Notes under the pieces: model-generated
The model's database searches: none
Seen by the model: only the letters and a program-made list of their open reading frames with translations
What the model was told of the DNA's origin: nothing
Shown: positions 1-42,436 of the stretch, in pieces
Position numbering within the stretch: the first letter of the stretch is position 1
Layout of the letters: every line of letters begins with the position of its first letter
Assembly: GCF_020740795.1 (NCBI RefSeq)
Contig: NC_067285.1
Span: 72,578,342-72,642,341 of the forward strand
Direction: 5' to 3'
DNA length: 64,000 nucleotides
Source of the DNA: Apus apus
Lineage: Eukaryota > Chordata > Aves > Apodiformes > Apodidae
Position numbers and translations under genes: made by a program

Positions 1-247
1 GAATTAGCTTTGCCATCACTCCAAATTGCAATCTATTCTATGAATATAGACTGCAACTCAACAAAGGAAGTCCATCCATGCCTAATCATATGCATGTTAA
101 TTTTATCTTTTACAGCAGTGGGATTGCTCACACATTTTTAGACACATCCTGTCTTGGGCCAGTGATACCTATTCCAGTAATTTAGTGTCTCATTCTCTAA
201 CTCAGAAGAAATTATTTGTTTTTATGAAATTAATAACTTAAAACTTA

Positions 248-12974
<12,727 letters not shown>

Positions 12975-13007
12975 TTCTCTAGTGAATCCACATGATGAAA
13001 ACAGCAT

Positions 13008-16000
13008 AAAGTCTTCTGTACTTTCCAGTAGGGATGATGATGCATGATTTCCCTTTCTCTATTTCTCTTTTCCCAAATAGCTTCCAGCATGAGTGATGGA
13101 CAGAGGCTACTGATATGCCTGGGAATGTGTTTAGTACTAAAGGTGCTGACACTCCACCTTCTCAAGCTGTTAAATTATCAGCCACCACAGAGGAAGTGAC
13201 TGGCTTCAGAGAATGAATGGAGCCAGCTACATAAGCAAAGTTTACTGACTTTTAGTCTAAAATATCTGAAGTAGCTCCTTTGCAAACTGCAAAAAAGAAG
13301 AGTAGTAGTATTTCATTTCATTACTTGTGTATGACATGTGGTTTTATATTTTTAAGAGACAAGTTCCAGAAGAGATGGTATGTATCTAGAAATTTGTCAG
13401 GATACATTTTTCACTTTCTCATTACACTATAAATTAAACACCAAAGTAATGAAATACAGGCTCAATTTGCAATCTCAGCTAACTGCATTCCAGCATTAGA
13501 AGAAAAGCTTGTCAAACCCAGATTATATTTTTCTTATGAGACAATGTTATAATCTCATGTTATAGAAATACTGTAAATGATACAGATTAAGCACCAGTAA
13601 CTTTAGCAGTTAAAATATGCACATATTCACCAACAGAAAAATACAATAGCAATGCCAGATTTCCCTAGTTGAATATGAATATAGTTCACACTCATAAACA
13701 TACATTAAATATGAAAGTTAGTTCTTGTCACCCTTGTGAGGCCATAAATAAGATCTATCTATACTTTTTCAAATAAAATTACAGTGGCTTATATATTCTT
13801 TTAAAAAGAAATAAAGACAGAATAAGTGCATGTTGTGTGTGTATATACATATTTTGCTATAAAAATAGAAAATCTCTTACCTATTCAGCTTGACACATCC
13901 TTCATTCTGGTAAACTCCTTAGCTTAGTAAGAGCAACTTAATAAAAGCTGACATTCTCAAAGTATTCTAATACAGAGTTTTTAAGTATGGTTCACATTTG
14001 GGTATTTCATTGCAAGCTAAATACTCTTTGGTAGCTAACTGTACTGAGAGGTGGTTTGCATATGAACTGCTATAAACTTACATGAACTTCACGTTATTAA
14101 AAAAAAGCAACACACCCAGCAACTTCTATTTTAAATTCTGTAATGAAAAGTCCTGTAAAGTCTGTGCCTTCCAAAAGTGCATTCCATCCATTTCTAACTC
14201 CTGAGGGCCCTCTAGTGCACTGCATGCAAATGCACTGAAGACATTCCCATTTTTCATTTTTTAAAAATTAAAAATAAAATGTCCCTCTGAATTTTAGAAC
14301 ACTTGGGAATCATATGATCTTGTGCTGGGAAATGAAAAACAGTAGTTTAAAAAATGCTATTAATATGCTATTAAGCAGCTCAGGAGTCTTTTCTATTTCT
14401 GCTTTCCTTACTGAGTCACAGCATAGTCACCATACAGATGGAAAAATCGACACAGAGAAGGTTAAGGGCTTGCACGGTGCTAACAGTGAGACACTGGCAA
14501 AGCTCTGACTTCTGACTCCTCACTTAGTCTAAGTGTAAAATATTAAAATGTTTACTGTAATTTATCAATCTTAATGGAAATATCTTCTCTATAATTAATA
14601 GAAAGGGGAATGGTTAAGAAATTGGTTGTACATGGGTCCAATCTGAATGTATAAACTTTGTGAGTGGATTTTTTCACTTGCCATCACTTTATTTTTTTTC
14701 TGAATGTGTACTGTTGCGTTAAGATTTCAGGATCTGTGCCTGTTACCAGAAGAGCCTTCATATCACCTGCATTTTCCAAATCTGGTAATAGGAATTCTGA
14801 AAAATCTCTCTGCACACTCAAGTTTGGTGGCTTTTTTGTTTGGTTGGTTGGTTTTTAGTTCAAATTTGACTGAATGGACATATCCCAAAGAAGATGATTT
14901 CAAAAAGCTCCAGGCAAGTGTACCAATGAAGTCAGTAAAGATGTGGTTACCAGTGCTTAACCTTTTTTTTACTTTAAAGAAGTTGCCAGAGATGGACATT
15001 ATTAGATCAGTCTTAGGTGCTTGAGGGCCCCTCTGAAAGATGAAGGGTCATTAGTGAGAGATACCAGCTTTGCAGCCCATTTGACCAACAGACATGACAC
15101 ACAGCTCACAATGAGAACAGCCTCCTATATCCTATTAAATGGTATAAAGTGAGTGCAAACTATCAGAAAAGTTATATGGGTAAATAAAGGTAACTGGATA
15201 TTGCAGCCTAAGAGCAGAATTTCACCCATAGCACATATTTACACATACATAAGAAAAAAAGAAAAAGAAATGCCTAAGACAGGCTCACCCCTTTAAGGAT
15301 AAATAATGTGAACTGATCTTTTAATTACACCTTCTGGATTCTGTTTTGACTTATCACCAGGTTTTGATAGCAAATAATGCAGCATGAAGGTTTTATTCCA
15401 CTATATTTTTTCCAAATATCTTAGAATTATTTGGGGGGGGGGGGTTACCTTGTTTTGCTAATGGCACAGCATTACTTGAGTTGGAAATGAACCACACTGC
15501 AGCAGTTGTTTTTGAATGTCCAGTTCTTGGATATAGACAGCACTGTTACCTGCCCTTTACAATCAATCAGTGCCAAAACACAGACCATTCCACTTACTAA
15601 CAGCTTTCAGCTTTCTTCTTTTCAATTTTTTTTTTCTTCATATTTTTTTTCCCACCCATGATATTTCTCTTAAGTTTGGAACCTGTATAATCTTCCTCCT
15701 GCAACATTCTAGATGTATCTGGAGGGACTAATTAAAGGATATGAAGAATTGTTCTTAACTTCTCATTTAATTTATATCCTTGACATCAAAACGGTGTACT
15801 CACTGAAGTAGAGTGACGACTGCTGAGGTTTTTTGAGGCTTTCTAAATGTGATGAGAGCAATATTTCCATTATTGTTTAATGTTGAGAAAGGAGATCTCA
15901 TTCTTTAAATATTGCACCTTACTTTCTTTGAAATGGATGGTAGTAGTAATTCAACTAAATAGGATTTGATATCCTGTTAATTTGGCAGATATTTGCCTTA

Positions 16001-18829
16001 TGTTTTGGATCCTTAAAAGATAACAGATCAAAACATTATTTTTTTTCATCTCTTGTGGCATACAGCTCCAGTGCCCTACTAGATTTCACAATTAAGGCTG
16101 GAATGGCTGTGGTCTTGTCTGGAAAACAAACATTTCTTTGTTTCAGGAAAGACAAAGAAAACGTTTGTTGCTCAGGTGGATAGTATTCTTCTTCTTTCTA
16201 GAATCATTACTAACCCAAAGCTGCAGGAAGGCAGTAAAGGGCATAACTGAGCTGAGGGACTTCTTCTGTGGTCATAAAATACTCAAGACCAATTTTCTGA
16301 AAGAATACACTGAGCATTGCTAGATGTCTGACCAAATTTTGCCCTAGGTTATTGCACTCTGCCTATTTTTAGCCTGTAATGTCAGTTAGATTCTATGTTC
16401 AATTGTTGCTTAAAACTATTTTTGTGTTACTGCCATATGCATACATTAAACTCAGCTTTTCATGTTATTTCTTTTTATACCCGTATTTCATAGTCGGTGT
16501 TACCTGTTCCTAAGTTTAGGAATACAGGAATATAAAAATTAATATTGTAGAATAGCAATGAATGGAAGAGGGGAATTCAAGAGGTATTTTCTAATCCTTG
16601 TCATTCCTAGGTGTAGCCTCAAAAATGTAAATGCATAAGTGAAATACAGATGTGCAATTATTTTCTTTGTTTCACTTTTGAAATTCACCTATACCTGTAC
16701 TGTATTTGTAGAAGAAACCAGACCACCTTGTACTTGCAGGAAGGACACCCACCCAGGGTGCTGCTGATGGTGCTGGACAAGCTACAGACTTGTAGTAGTT
16801 GGTGGCCAGCACTGCTTCCAGGCCTTCCTAGTAGGCAGTCTCTGGCCAACCTGTGGCCAGTATGAGCAGCACCCCTGAGCAGCAGCAGCATCCTTCTGCA
16901 GGAGACAGCTGGACTGAGCCAATGACCCCCAGTCACAAGATCCTGTGTCCTGACTCAGGTGCTGGTAACCTCAAAGAGCACCATCCTGTTACTTAAATGT
17001 TCCATTTTCAAATCTTGGAAGATGGGCAGACAATTAGTAAGTCACTGTTTAGGAAATAACAAAAACTCTTCAGTAAGTTCCCGAAACCTTGTGATTGCAG
17101 GGCTTACAATTTTGTAAAGCCTTTCACATTCTCATCCTTCTTAATCCTACTAAGTACACCTTCTTCCTTCTCACTAAATTATTATTCATACTCCTTTTCA
17201 ACAACTTCCCTCATAGCTAATCTTCCTTCTTTAATCTAGACTTAGTACAACCTTTTGGGATATTGAAAACCATACATGGAGTATAACCAAAGATAAACAC
17301 AGAGAGAACCATTTGTAATAATACAGTGACACAGTGTTATTATTAATGCAAAAAGCCACCTATCAGCTAGTATGTTTCTCTCCAAAATGCCAGATTGGGT
17401 GTCAATTTTACAAGTAAGGTTTGTATTTTTAAGCAATACCCCTCCTATTTCTTCATTTAACCCTTTCTTCTTGCTCTGCTCAGTCATTTCAATTTTAAAA
17501 GATAAGGGATTTAAAGATGCTTAGTTAGTTAGTTTTCCGAAATGTCTCAATTTGCTTCTTCCTCCTGTAGTTATAACTGCAGAAGTTGATGGGATTCAGA
17601 AAAATAACAAAACTTTTTTTTTTTTTGCTGGCTTGTAGAGCATTTTACATCAAAATATGTTCTTTAAATGGACATTTGCTATATTCTGAAATACGAATGT
17701 TGCTGATTTTCCATTTTAGTAAATGCTGTGCATCCATGGAAGGCCTTTCCCATATACTTTTGATCTCCAACAACCTATGATCTCAGTCAAGCCAAGCAGC
17801 ACAAATCAGTGAAGCAGAATCTGCCCATATTTTATATTTTATGTTTTTCATTTGTAGCATCAGTGTCATTTCAGCTACTGTGCTAATGAGAGAAACGGTG
17901 TTTCAAAACCAGCACAGTTTGAAGAAATGGTGAGGAATAGATGAACCAGTGAGGAACAGGTGAGTATCAGTTCAAGCGGGAGAGAGAAATTGGCAGTGAT
18001 TTCTTATGGCTCCTCAGAGATCCATTCACTCTTCCAAATGAACCCAGAAGCAGGATTTTTTGGTCAAAACGTTTTGCTCAACAGCTTTCTTTATCCCTGG
18101 ATGCTTGAAATGATGTCGTTTCAAGCTTGGCTTCTTAGTGTGCATGTTCTTGCTTTCTATGTGCAGGCAGGTCAATGTAAAAGACTAACATATTTCTTAA
18201 CTTTTCTTAATAGTGTTACGTGTAGGCTTGCATTACCTTTAAAACAAAAAGCACTTCTGGTTTCCCAGGCTACACTTGTGATTATTGCATGGGATGTTGT
18301 TCCTCTTGGATGCACTACAGCTAAATTGTTTCCATAGAGACATTCTGCAGTTCATCTCTCTAAATGTCACACGGGCACACATTTATGTTAAAATGATTGA
18401 TAAATGGGTGCACTCCTGGCTCTACCAGGTCCAGAGGGCTGATAGCTTATTCTCCAGACAGTTGTATGTCCTTTTTGTGGATAACGCACATTTGATTTGC
18501 AAAATATGAAGTGTTACTTTAGAAGGCTCGCGCTGTGATTGTAAGGAAGAGATAAAATTGGGCTGCCATCTGGAAACTGTACTCCATGAGGACAGAGAGA
18601 AATATTTGCATTGTGACTAAACATGCTGACTAACAGTCTGTGCTTTAATTGCTCCAGGTCAAGTCCTTACAGGGAAATCTGCAAAAACCTCAACATCATG
18701 CAGACTTTTATTATTATTTTTTTCCCATTCGGTTTTGATTGACAAAGGGTGCTGCTCCCCAGAGCAAAAGGTGGCAACGTTTGCGCTTAGGGAAAGAGCA
18801 CCTGCTGTGTGTCGGCTGCCCAGCCAGGA
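13008..18829. other. Spacer upstream of GASK1B coding exon A
   Basis: AT-rich sequence with no supported gene. It may be GASK1B 5' intron if that gene's promoter is the CpG island at 18.8-19.8 kb. It contains a run of twelve G at 15433-15444. Short open frames here have no recognisable domain. Confidence 0.6.
15433..15444 (+). repeat. Homopolymer run of 12 G
   Basis: Twelve consecutive G in an AT-rich neighbourhood. This is a likely length-variable and sequencing-error-prone site. Confidence 0.9.
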
Positions 18830-19755
18830 TGCCCTGACCTGGCACGGAGCCTCCTCTGGCCACCGGCGGGCCAGGGGCCGCGGCACGGCCTCCGGGCGTT
18901 CCCGCCCTCCCGGGGCTGCCTCGGGAGCGGAGGCGGCAGAGAGAGGCTGCGCTGAGCCCCGCTCCCTCGGGCCGCGTCCTGCGCTCGGGGCCCGCGGGCC
19001 CACGGGGGCGGCCGAGCACGAGGGGCCCGCGCCGCGGCCGGTAACGGGCGCCGCAACGGCCGGGCAGCGCCGCAACGGCCGGGCAGCGCCGCAACGGCCG
19101 GGCAGCGCCGCAACGGCCGGGCAGCGCCGCAACGGCCGGGCAGCGCCGCCGCCTCAGCTGCCGCCGGGGAGCGGGGCGCGGCGGGAGCGCCTTCAGCCCG
19201 CCGTACGTGCCCGGCCTGCCCGCGCTGCTCAGGTTGCTCTTAGCGCCTCGGACCGGCCCCTCCTGCCCCGCGGCCCAGCCCCACCGCGCCGCCGCTGCGG
19301 CTGCTGCCCGCGGGGAGAGGCGGGCGGAGGCCCGTGCAGCCTCCCGCCGCTCCCGGCCGCCGCAGCGCACGGAGGAGGCGGCTTGCGAGGGGCGGGGCAG
19401 GCCCGGGCGGGCGGCTGGAGCGGCGGGGGAGGCCAGAACGTGAGCGGGGGGCTGGGGCTGCCGGGGGCGGGCGGTGCGGCGAGGGCCGGAGCCGCGGCTG
19501 AGCGCTCAGGCGAGGAGTGAGCCGGTTGGATCCATCGGCGGCTGCCTCCCGCCCCGCCGGTTGCGGGAGAGGAGCGCTGTGGAGCCCGCCGCGGCGGCCA
19601 GCCGGGGCAGGGCGCTTGGGAAGGGGAAGTGTCCGGCCCACCGTGGCTCAGCAGGTTCCTCTCCGGGCGCGTTGCAGAGCAGCTGGCGCTTCCCGCTTCC
19701 TGCCCCGTCCGCGGGCCGTGTCCCCGGCGCAGGCTGGGCCTGCCCTGGGGAAGGC
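18830..19755. promoter_or_regulatory. CpG island, probable promoter region of GASK1B and/or TMEM144
   Basis: About 0.9 kb of very GC- and CpG-rich DNA in an otherwise AT-rich window, with many GGGGCGGGG-like Sp1 boxes. It lies between the minus-strand GASK1B and the plus-strand TMEM144. Candidate plus-strand exon-1 donors are GTGAGC at 19440 and at 19517; a candidate minus-strand donor GTAAGG lies at 18670-18665, just outside the island. None can be confirmed without transcript data. Long open frames on both strands here (up to about 260 codons) are a by-product of GC content: stop codons are rare in such sequence. Confidence 0.8.
19049..19143 (+). repeat. Minisatellite, 5 x 19 bp
   Basis: Five identical head-to-tail copies of CGCCGCAACGGCCGGGCAG, each with four CpG dinucleotides, followed by CGCCGCCGCC. 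It is inside the CpG island. Confidence 0.97.
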
Positions 19756-20741
19756 CAAGCGTCAACATTAGAAACAACCTCCGCCCATGTCGAGGGCTCA
19801 GATGCGTGTTTTCGCTTGTAGCACGATACAGCTCGCTGAAAGTATTGCCTGAAGAATGCTTTCACAGGCGTTCTTCGCAGGGAAGCAAACAAATGTTTCT
19901 CTGGCAGCTGGTCAGAGGTTGCGGTGTCCCTTGAGGATGTTCCCCTGAGCTGCCGTAGGACTAGCAAGTCTCCTAAAGTAAGGATAAAAGTATCCAGCCT
20001 TAATGACAGATACACAAAAGGAGAAATAAACAGCTAAAGTGACCTGCAGCCTCTAAAAATACCCGTTCAATCAGCACAGTTTCTTTACGATCTTGACAGT
20101 AGCATGAATCTGCCCTGAGATGGAAGCTCTCCAGGGAGGGATTCTTGATTTCAAATCTGTCTGCAGGGACTGTAGCTATGTGTTGCTATTGTATTAAGTG
20201 AGGATCATCATTCATTTTGTCTCTGTGTGAAGAAAGAAAATGGTGGCATTTTTCTGAGGAAACAAGGAAAATACAGATCAGAACTTTCCAGTGAGGTAAA
20301 CCAGTGAAGTCAGTAGGATAAGGGCAGTGTGTGCCAAGAAAATTCCATTATATCTTCTCTGTAGCTTGCAAACCCCATAAATACCCTTCAATAAGGGCTG
20401 CTTGGTGCCTGGGGGGGAGGAGGGGTAGAACCCGAACAAAAAAGCCAAACCCACAGCCTTCAATAACAACAGGAATTCCAGTTGTCTCTGATTTTCAGAT
20501 ATAACCAGTGTGTTCTAATATCTTAGCTTCAGTAAGTGCTTCTGGTTTTGCATTTGGTAGCTTGAAACCTTCGGTGGAATGTATGCTTTCGAGTCAATTT
20601 GGCAGTCCCTAGGATTATTGAGAAAAGGCTTCAAGTGAACTCTCTGAAATAACTTGATGTGCCAAGTATGTGCAAGCATATGAAAAAAGTATAGTCAACT
20701 TAATGCTGTGTGCCAGTTCATTGTTTGCTCTTGATGTTGGA
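19756..20741. other. Spacer downstream of CpG island
   Basis: Base composition returns to AT-rich; no gene, RNA or repeat recognised. If TMEM144 transcription starts in the island, this is part of its first intron. Confidence 0.6.
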
Positions 20742-20905
20742 TCATACAGTCATAGAATAACTTAGCTTGGAAGGGACCTCTGGAGGTCATCTAGTTCAAC
20801 TCCCTGCATTATAATCTTTAACGCCCTGATGATAGCATTGCTACCATCAAAGTTAGAGTAGGTTGCGCCAGGCCTTGTCTGGTTGAGCTTTCTCTGCAAG
20901 GCATT
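20742..20905 (-). mobile_element. CR1 LINE 3'-end fragment
   Basis: Reads as the reverse complement of a CR1 tail: TCATAGAATAACTTAGC, then TTGGAAGGGACCTCTGGAGG, then the partly decayed AGTAGGTTGCGCCAGGCCTT segment. About 160 bp, heavily 5'-truncated and diverged, so old. The inner edge is approximate. Confidence 0.85.
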
Positions 20906-21789
20906 AATACGGAGTTGAAAGTTTGATCTGCAGCATAGCCAAATTTGGGCCTAAGTGCCCCAAACTTTGGAAAGTTACAGAGTTTTAAACAGAATTAAGT
21001 ATACCTTTCCTTTGTTAATTGGAAGTTGTGTTTCCTTTCCTTTTTTGGTGTCATGGTTCTGGTTCTCCAGTTGTGCAACAGTCTTCCATGTGCACAATAC
21101 AATGATTTTTGAAAGATAAAAAGCAAGCAGAAAAGTCTATCACCCTGCAGCACACAGTTTGAAAGGCTGATAAACCAATTTAAATTTGAAAGGTCCGTAG
21201 TATTTTACCTGCATAATGACTTATTTGTTTAAAGGCTAAGATACTGAATCCTGCATGCTTAGAGGTGCAGTTGTAATCAGCTTTATTTTTCTGTCCTTAA
21301 CAGCATGAAGTTCTTCCTGTGCAAAATCCAGCTCTTACGCCTTGTCCATGAAATTTATTCACTCAGTGAGTCAAGTTTGATGGAGTGAAGATAGCTGATG
21401 ATAGTTTTTATCTATCTTAAGCCATTCTTGAGGTGCCACAGTGTTAGCCTGTGAAGTCAGTCTTTGAAGAAATCTTAGCATTATTATTTGCACTGTTCAA
21501 TGTCTACAGGTCTCAGTAGAGTCTTCAATACAGTGAAGACTTCCTGGGGCTTATCTTTTAAGTAGGCAAGAAAGATGAAAAGCAGAGGAGAAAAATATAG
21601 GACAAATGGAAATTCTTGGGCCATAGTACCTCCATAATGTGTCTTATAAATGTAGTCTGTTTTTTTTCCAAAGTAGTCAAGTTAAAAATATACTTTCATA
21701 TTTTATGTAGAAAAAAATACAGAAATTAAATGTTTATATTGCTTATGGGATTGGACTTTTCTCCTGCTAATGCAAATAATTAATTTCAG
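20906..21789. other. Spacer before the first visible TMEM144 exon
   Basis: AT-rich, nothing recognised; probably intronic if the promoter is the upstream CpG island. Confidence 0.5.
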
Positions 21790-21875
21790 CTGACACTGAT
21801 GGCCCTACAGAAGCTGTAGATAAAAGCACAACCTCAGCAGATGCAGCTCTCAGTGTCCTAAGGACTCCAGAGAAG
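21790..21875 (+). other. TMEM144: Probable TMEM144 5' exon (untranslated, or N-terminal extension)
   Basis: 86 nt bounded by the acceptor TTAATTTCAG and an excellent donor (GAGAAG then GTAAGA). It holds a seven-codon upstream frame (ATG at 21799, TAG at 21817-21819). Another frame stays open through all 28 codons and joins in phase with the next exon and the TMEM144 frame, but has no ATG here. Called from splice signals and position only. Confidence 0.5.
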
Positions 21876-22848
21876 GTAAGACTGGAGGGTAAAATAAGTT
21901 GGAAGAATGTGTAGCTCAGCTCTTCCTTTTGTGTAGAGAGTGTAGTCACAGCACCTCTTACAAGACTTGGCAAGATTTCCACCATTCCATTTCAGCTTTT
22001 TTTTATCCAGACAGTAGCTAGTCCACCTACACTGGGTAATGTCAAACTGCATTAGGCTGTCATTTGATTCAGTATAAATAGCATTACTCTGACAGCAGGA
22101 TTGCATTGGTATCTGTATAAATATGCCCCCTTATGATCATAATGTATTAAATACCTTGTTGCCATTTGAAGTGAAGTTTCCAAACACTTTTTTCCGTGTA
22201 GTCTCTTATGTGTGGTGTTAAGATTATGTGATTCTGTGTGAAAAAACATGTTATGACAGTTTTCCTTAGAAAAAAAATGAACCCCTATTTGTATTTTGTA
22301 CCAGCTAGAGCAATCCCTGTGGTTACTTTATAATGATATATGGATCCCACTGTGGCATCTATAGAATCTGCATTGTTCCTGTCTTCTAGGCAGTGGGGCT
22401 GCAGATTGCTATAGCTTCTTTTGCCAGTTGAGGTTTTGTATAACCCCTGCTTTTTTACACACCCCAGTGTCACCCCACTTTGGCTAGAGGAATAAGAAAT
22501 ATTCCAATATAGCATCTCCCTAAAACATTAGATCTTCCCATAGGCCTCCCTCACAGATTCAGGTTGTCTTTTGTGCATCTCTACATTCACGTATGTTTTC
22601 AGACGTGCTTTTTTGTTAAGCTGACTATAAACCACATAATAGTGATTTCTTTTGTGCATCTCTTCTTAAGCTCCACTTCATTCACATCTTATGGCAGCTT
22701 TTTGTGGGATTCCACAGTATCCTTTACTGTTCTTTTCAGCTTTTGGGAGATTGATAAGTAGGGTCCTTTTAAGTTTCAGATTGTGAACTGGGCTGGTGTT
22801 TTTTAATACTCCACATGTTTTATTCCACTTTCTGTTTTTGGAATTTGA

Positions 22849-40299
<17,451 letters not shown>

Positions 40300-40859
40300 A
40301 AGGATCTTCTGGACCAGTAGATGGTGCTACTGTGTAATATAATCAGAAATACATACATTTCAAAATGTATGTCCAACATTTACCCTAACTTGCTTCAGAC
40401 AAGTGAATAGGAAAACCTTTGCTAAATGTTCGTATTTGGCATGAGAGAAAACTGGAAATGTTTCTGCGTTTCTTGGAACAGTAAGAATATCAAAGGATTT
40501 TATTAAATGAAGCCAAATGATTTTATGGTTAGTAATTATTTTTTTCTGGTTGTGGTACTAAACTTCACATCATCATAAATTGCAGTTCACCATTGAGATG
40601 GGGGATAAAGGGATTTTAATTCTTAATCTGTAATGCTGTATTCATTTGCAAACTGATTTGTCTTATTGTAACATCCTGTTTTACTGGCTCGAATGTAAAA
40701 TATATCTTGGAATATTCTTTATGGAGCTAATACACATGAAGATGAGAAGCATTTTTTTTTTAGAAGCATTATTCCTTAAAGTCATCAGTTTACATAAAAA
40801 AAGTTTATCTTCTAATCCAAAATTTTGGAAGGAAATACAGAAAAAAAAAGGTGCTGTAA

Positions 40860-40865
40860 AATAAA
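40860..40865 (+). promoter_or_regulatory. TMEM144: Candidate poly(A) signal for TMEM144
   Basis: AATAAA 561 bases after the stop codon, followed by the GT-rich CGTGTTTGCGG. Other candidates are ATTAAA at 40502 and AATAAA at 41261 and 41802. The true 3' end cannot be fixed from sequence alone. Confidence 0.4.
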
Positions 40866-41235
40866 TTACTCGTGTTTGCGGATAAACTGTGTAGTTGCAA
40901 GAACATTACATAGAAATCATGACCGTGATACAAATATTGGGGGAAGGTCAGGGTTTTTTAATTTCAGTTGTATGGAACTTGGCAAGTAAACATTGCATTT
41001 TATCTAACTTGTGATGTTGCAATATCATCTGTGTGGTTCAAAGTTTGTTTCCAAATAACTGGGCATTTTCTGAATACTTGCTTTTCTATGTAGAACATTC
41101 AAATCTTTAAAATCCTGTTTGACAATATTTATTACATTCAAGCATCATGCTAAAACTACCCAATCATTGTTCTACCCAAAGCAAAGTCATCTCTATGTAA
41201 ATAACTTCTAACAGTTGTTGTCTAACTTGTTTCTT

Positions 41236-41277
41236 TAAAAAAAAAAAGAAAAAAAAAAAGAATAAAAAAAAAGAATT
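41236..41277 (+). repeat. A-rich low-complexity tract
   Basis: About 42 nt of A interrupted by single G and T bases; it contains one of the candidate poly(A) signals, at 41261. Confidence 0.9.
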
Positions 41278-42406
41278 GAAGAAGTAGGTTTTGCAACATT
41301 TTTAGGCAAACTAATCCAGTTTCTAACTATGTGTCCTGCTAGAAAACCGTGATATCCAAAGGAAATTCCTTATAGTGAATGTTATGTCCAGTTTCCATGA
41401 CCACCACTAAGGTGGAGAACTCTTTATTTTCCTCCTCATGGCAGCTCCCAGTGCAAGCCTGTTGTCTGAGCTTCTCCTTAAGTCTTTCCTTCAGTGTATT
41501 AGACAACACAAGATCCTGCAGTGTTACACTCTTTGTCATCACAGCTTGATATTGTTAACATGTTCAAATTGCAATAATATTTTTCCTTTCTCCCTTCCAC
41601 TCTTCTTTGTTTACTATTTATTAGTTTTGATCTTAGAATTGTTACTTAGCCCACTTTTTCCCATCCTGTATTGTTTATTCTTACCAAAGTGTCAGAACTT
41701 GGTGTCTAGCAGGTTTTTTTCTACTTAAGGCATTTCTCTAATTTTGCTCTGTGTATTAACCCGCTCCTCCAACTGGTTGGCAGCATTTTCCAGACAGATT
41801 TAATAAACATACTCTCCAATTATTGTAAATAATTTATGAAAATGCACATGATACTGGCCTTTGCTTACTTTTTATAATCTAATGTTGTACTTTTCACTTT
41901 GACAAAGAACAATTGATTGCTCTTTTGAGTACAATTTCCCAGTGTCTCACAGTGGTTTTATTTAGACTGCATTCTCCTAGTTTTTATGTAACATCTGATA
42001 CAGTTGCTCAAATCAAGATATATGGTGAGTACCACCATAATACCTGATACTGGAAAGAAAACAGCTTCATTTTATTTCCATTATCCAGGTCAAACACAAT
42101 TTCTTCTGGACAGATCCCTGACTGTTGCTTAACCTAGCCATTATTCTATTGACTGAAATGAGCAAGAATAATTTGTTCATGCGGTTTTGAAATAAATTAA
42201 ATTGGACATTTATCATTTCCCTGTATCTGTTCCCCTTCTTCTTAAAGATTACGAGAGCTTCTGTATTCCTGGAATATATCCTATGCCAGAAAATTGTTGA
42301 TAAAGAATTGGCAAAACCAAAATAAGGTGTTTTCAGGCTCCTTTATCTTACAGATATGCTGTAATATGTTGGTTCTTTCCCAGTCAGTCTTAGTTCTTAT
42401 TCCTAT

Positions 42407-42436
42407 GTCAGTGTTCACAGTTGTGTGAACACTGAC
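42407..42436 (+). repeat. Perfect inverted repeat, 13-bp arms, 4-nt loop
   Basis: GTCAGTGTTCACA, loop GTTG, then the exact reverse complement TGTGAACACTGAC. GGAACACTGA recurs at 42451 and a smaller palindrome AGTGCAGTGCACT lies at 42470-42482. Confidence 0.95.

Noticed and set aside
13005..13007. ATG at 13007 as the GASK1B start
   Set aside because: T at -3 is a poor context and the mammalian N-terminus aligns from the ATG at 12974; it is kept only as an alternative.
18659..20015. Several long open frames (up to about 260 codons) on both strands in and around the CpG island
   Set aside because: High GC content removes stop codons in all frames; the frames overlap each other, are rich in Ala, Gly, Pro and Arg, run through the minisatellite and show no domain.
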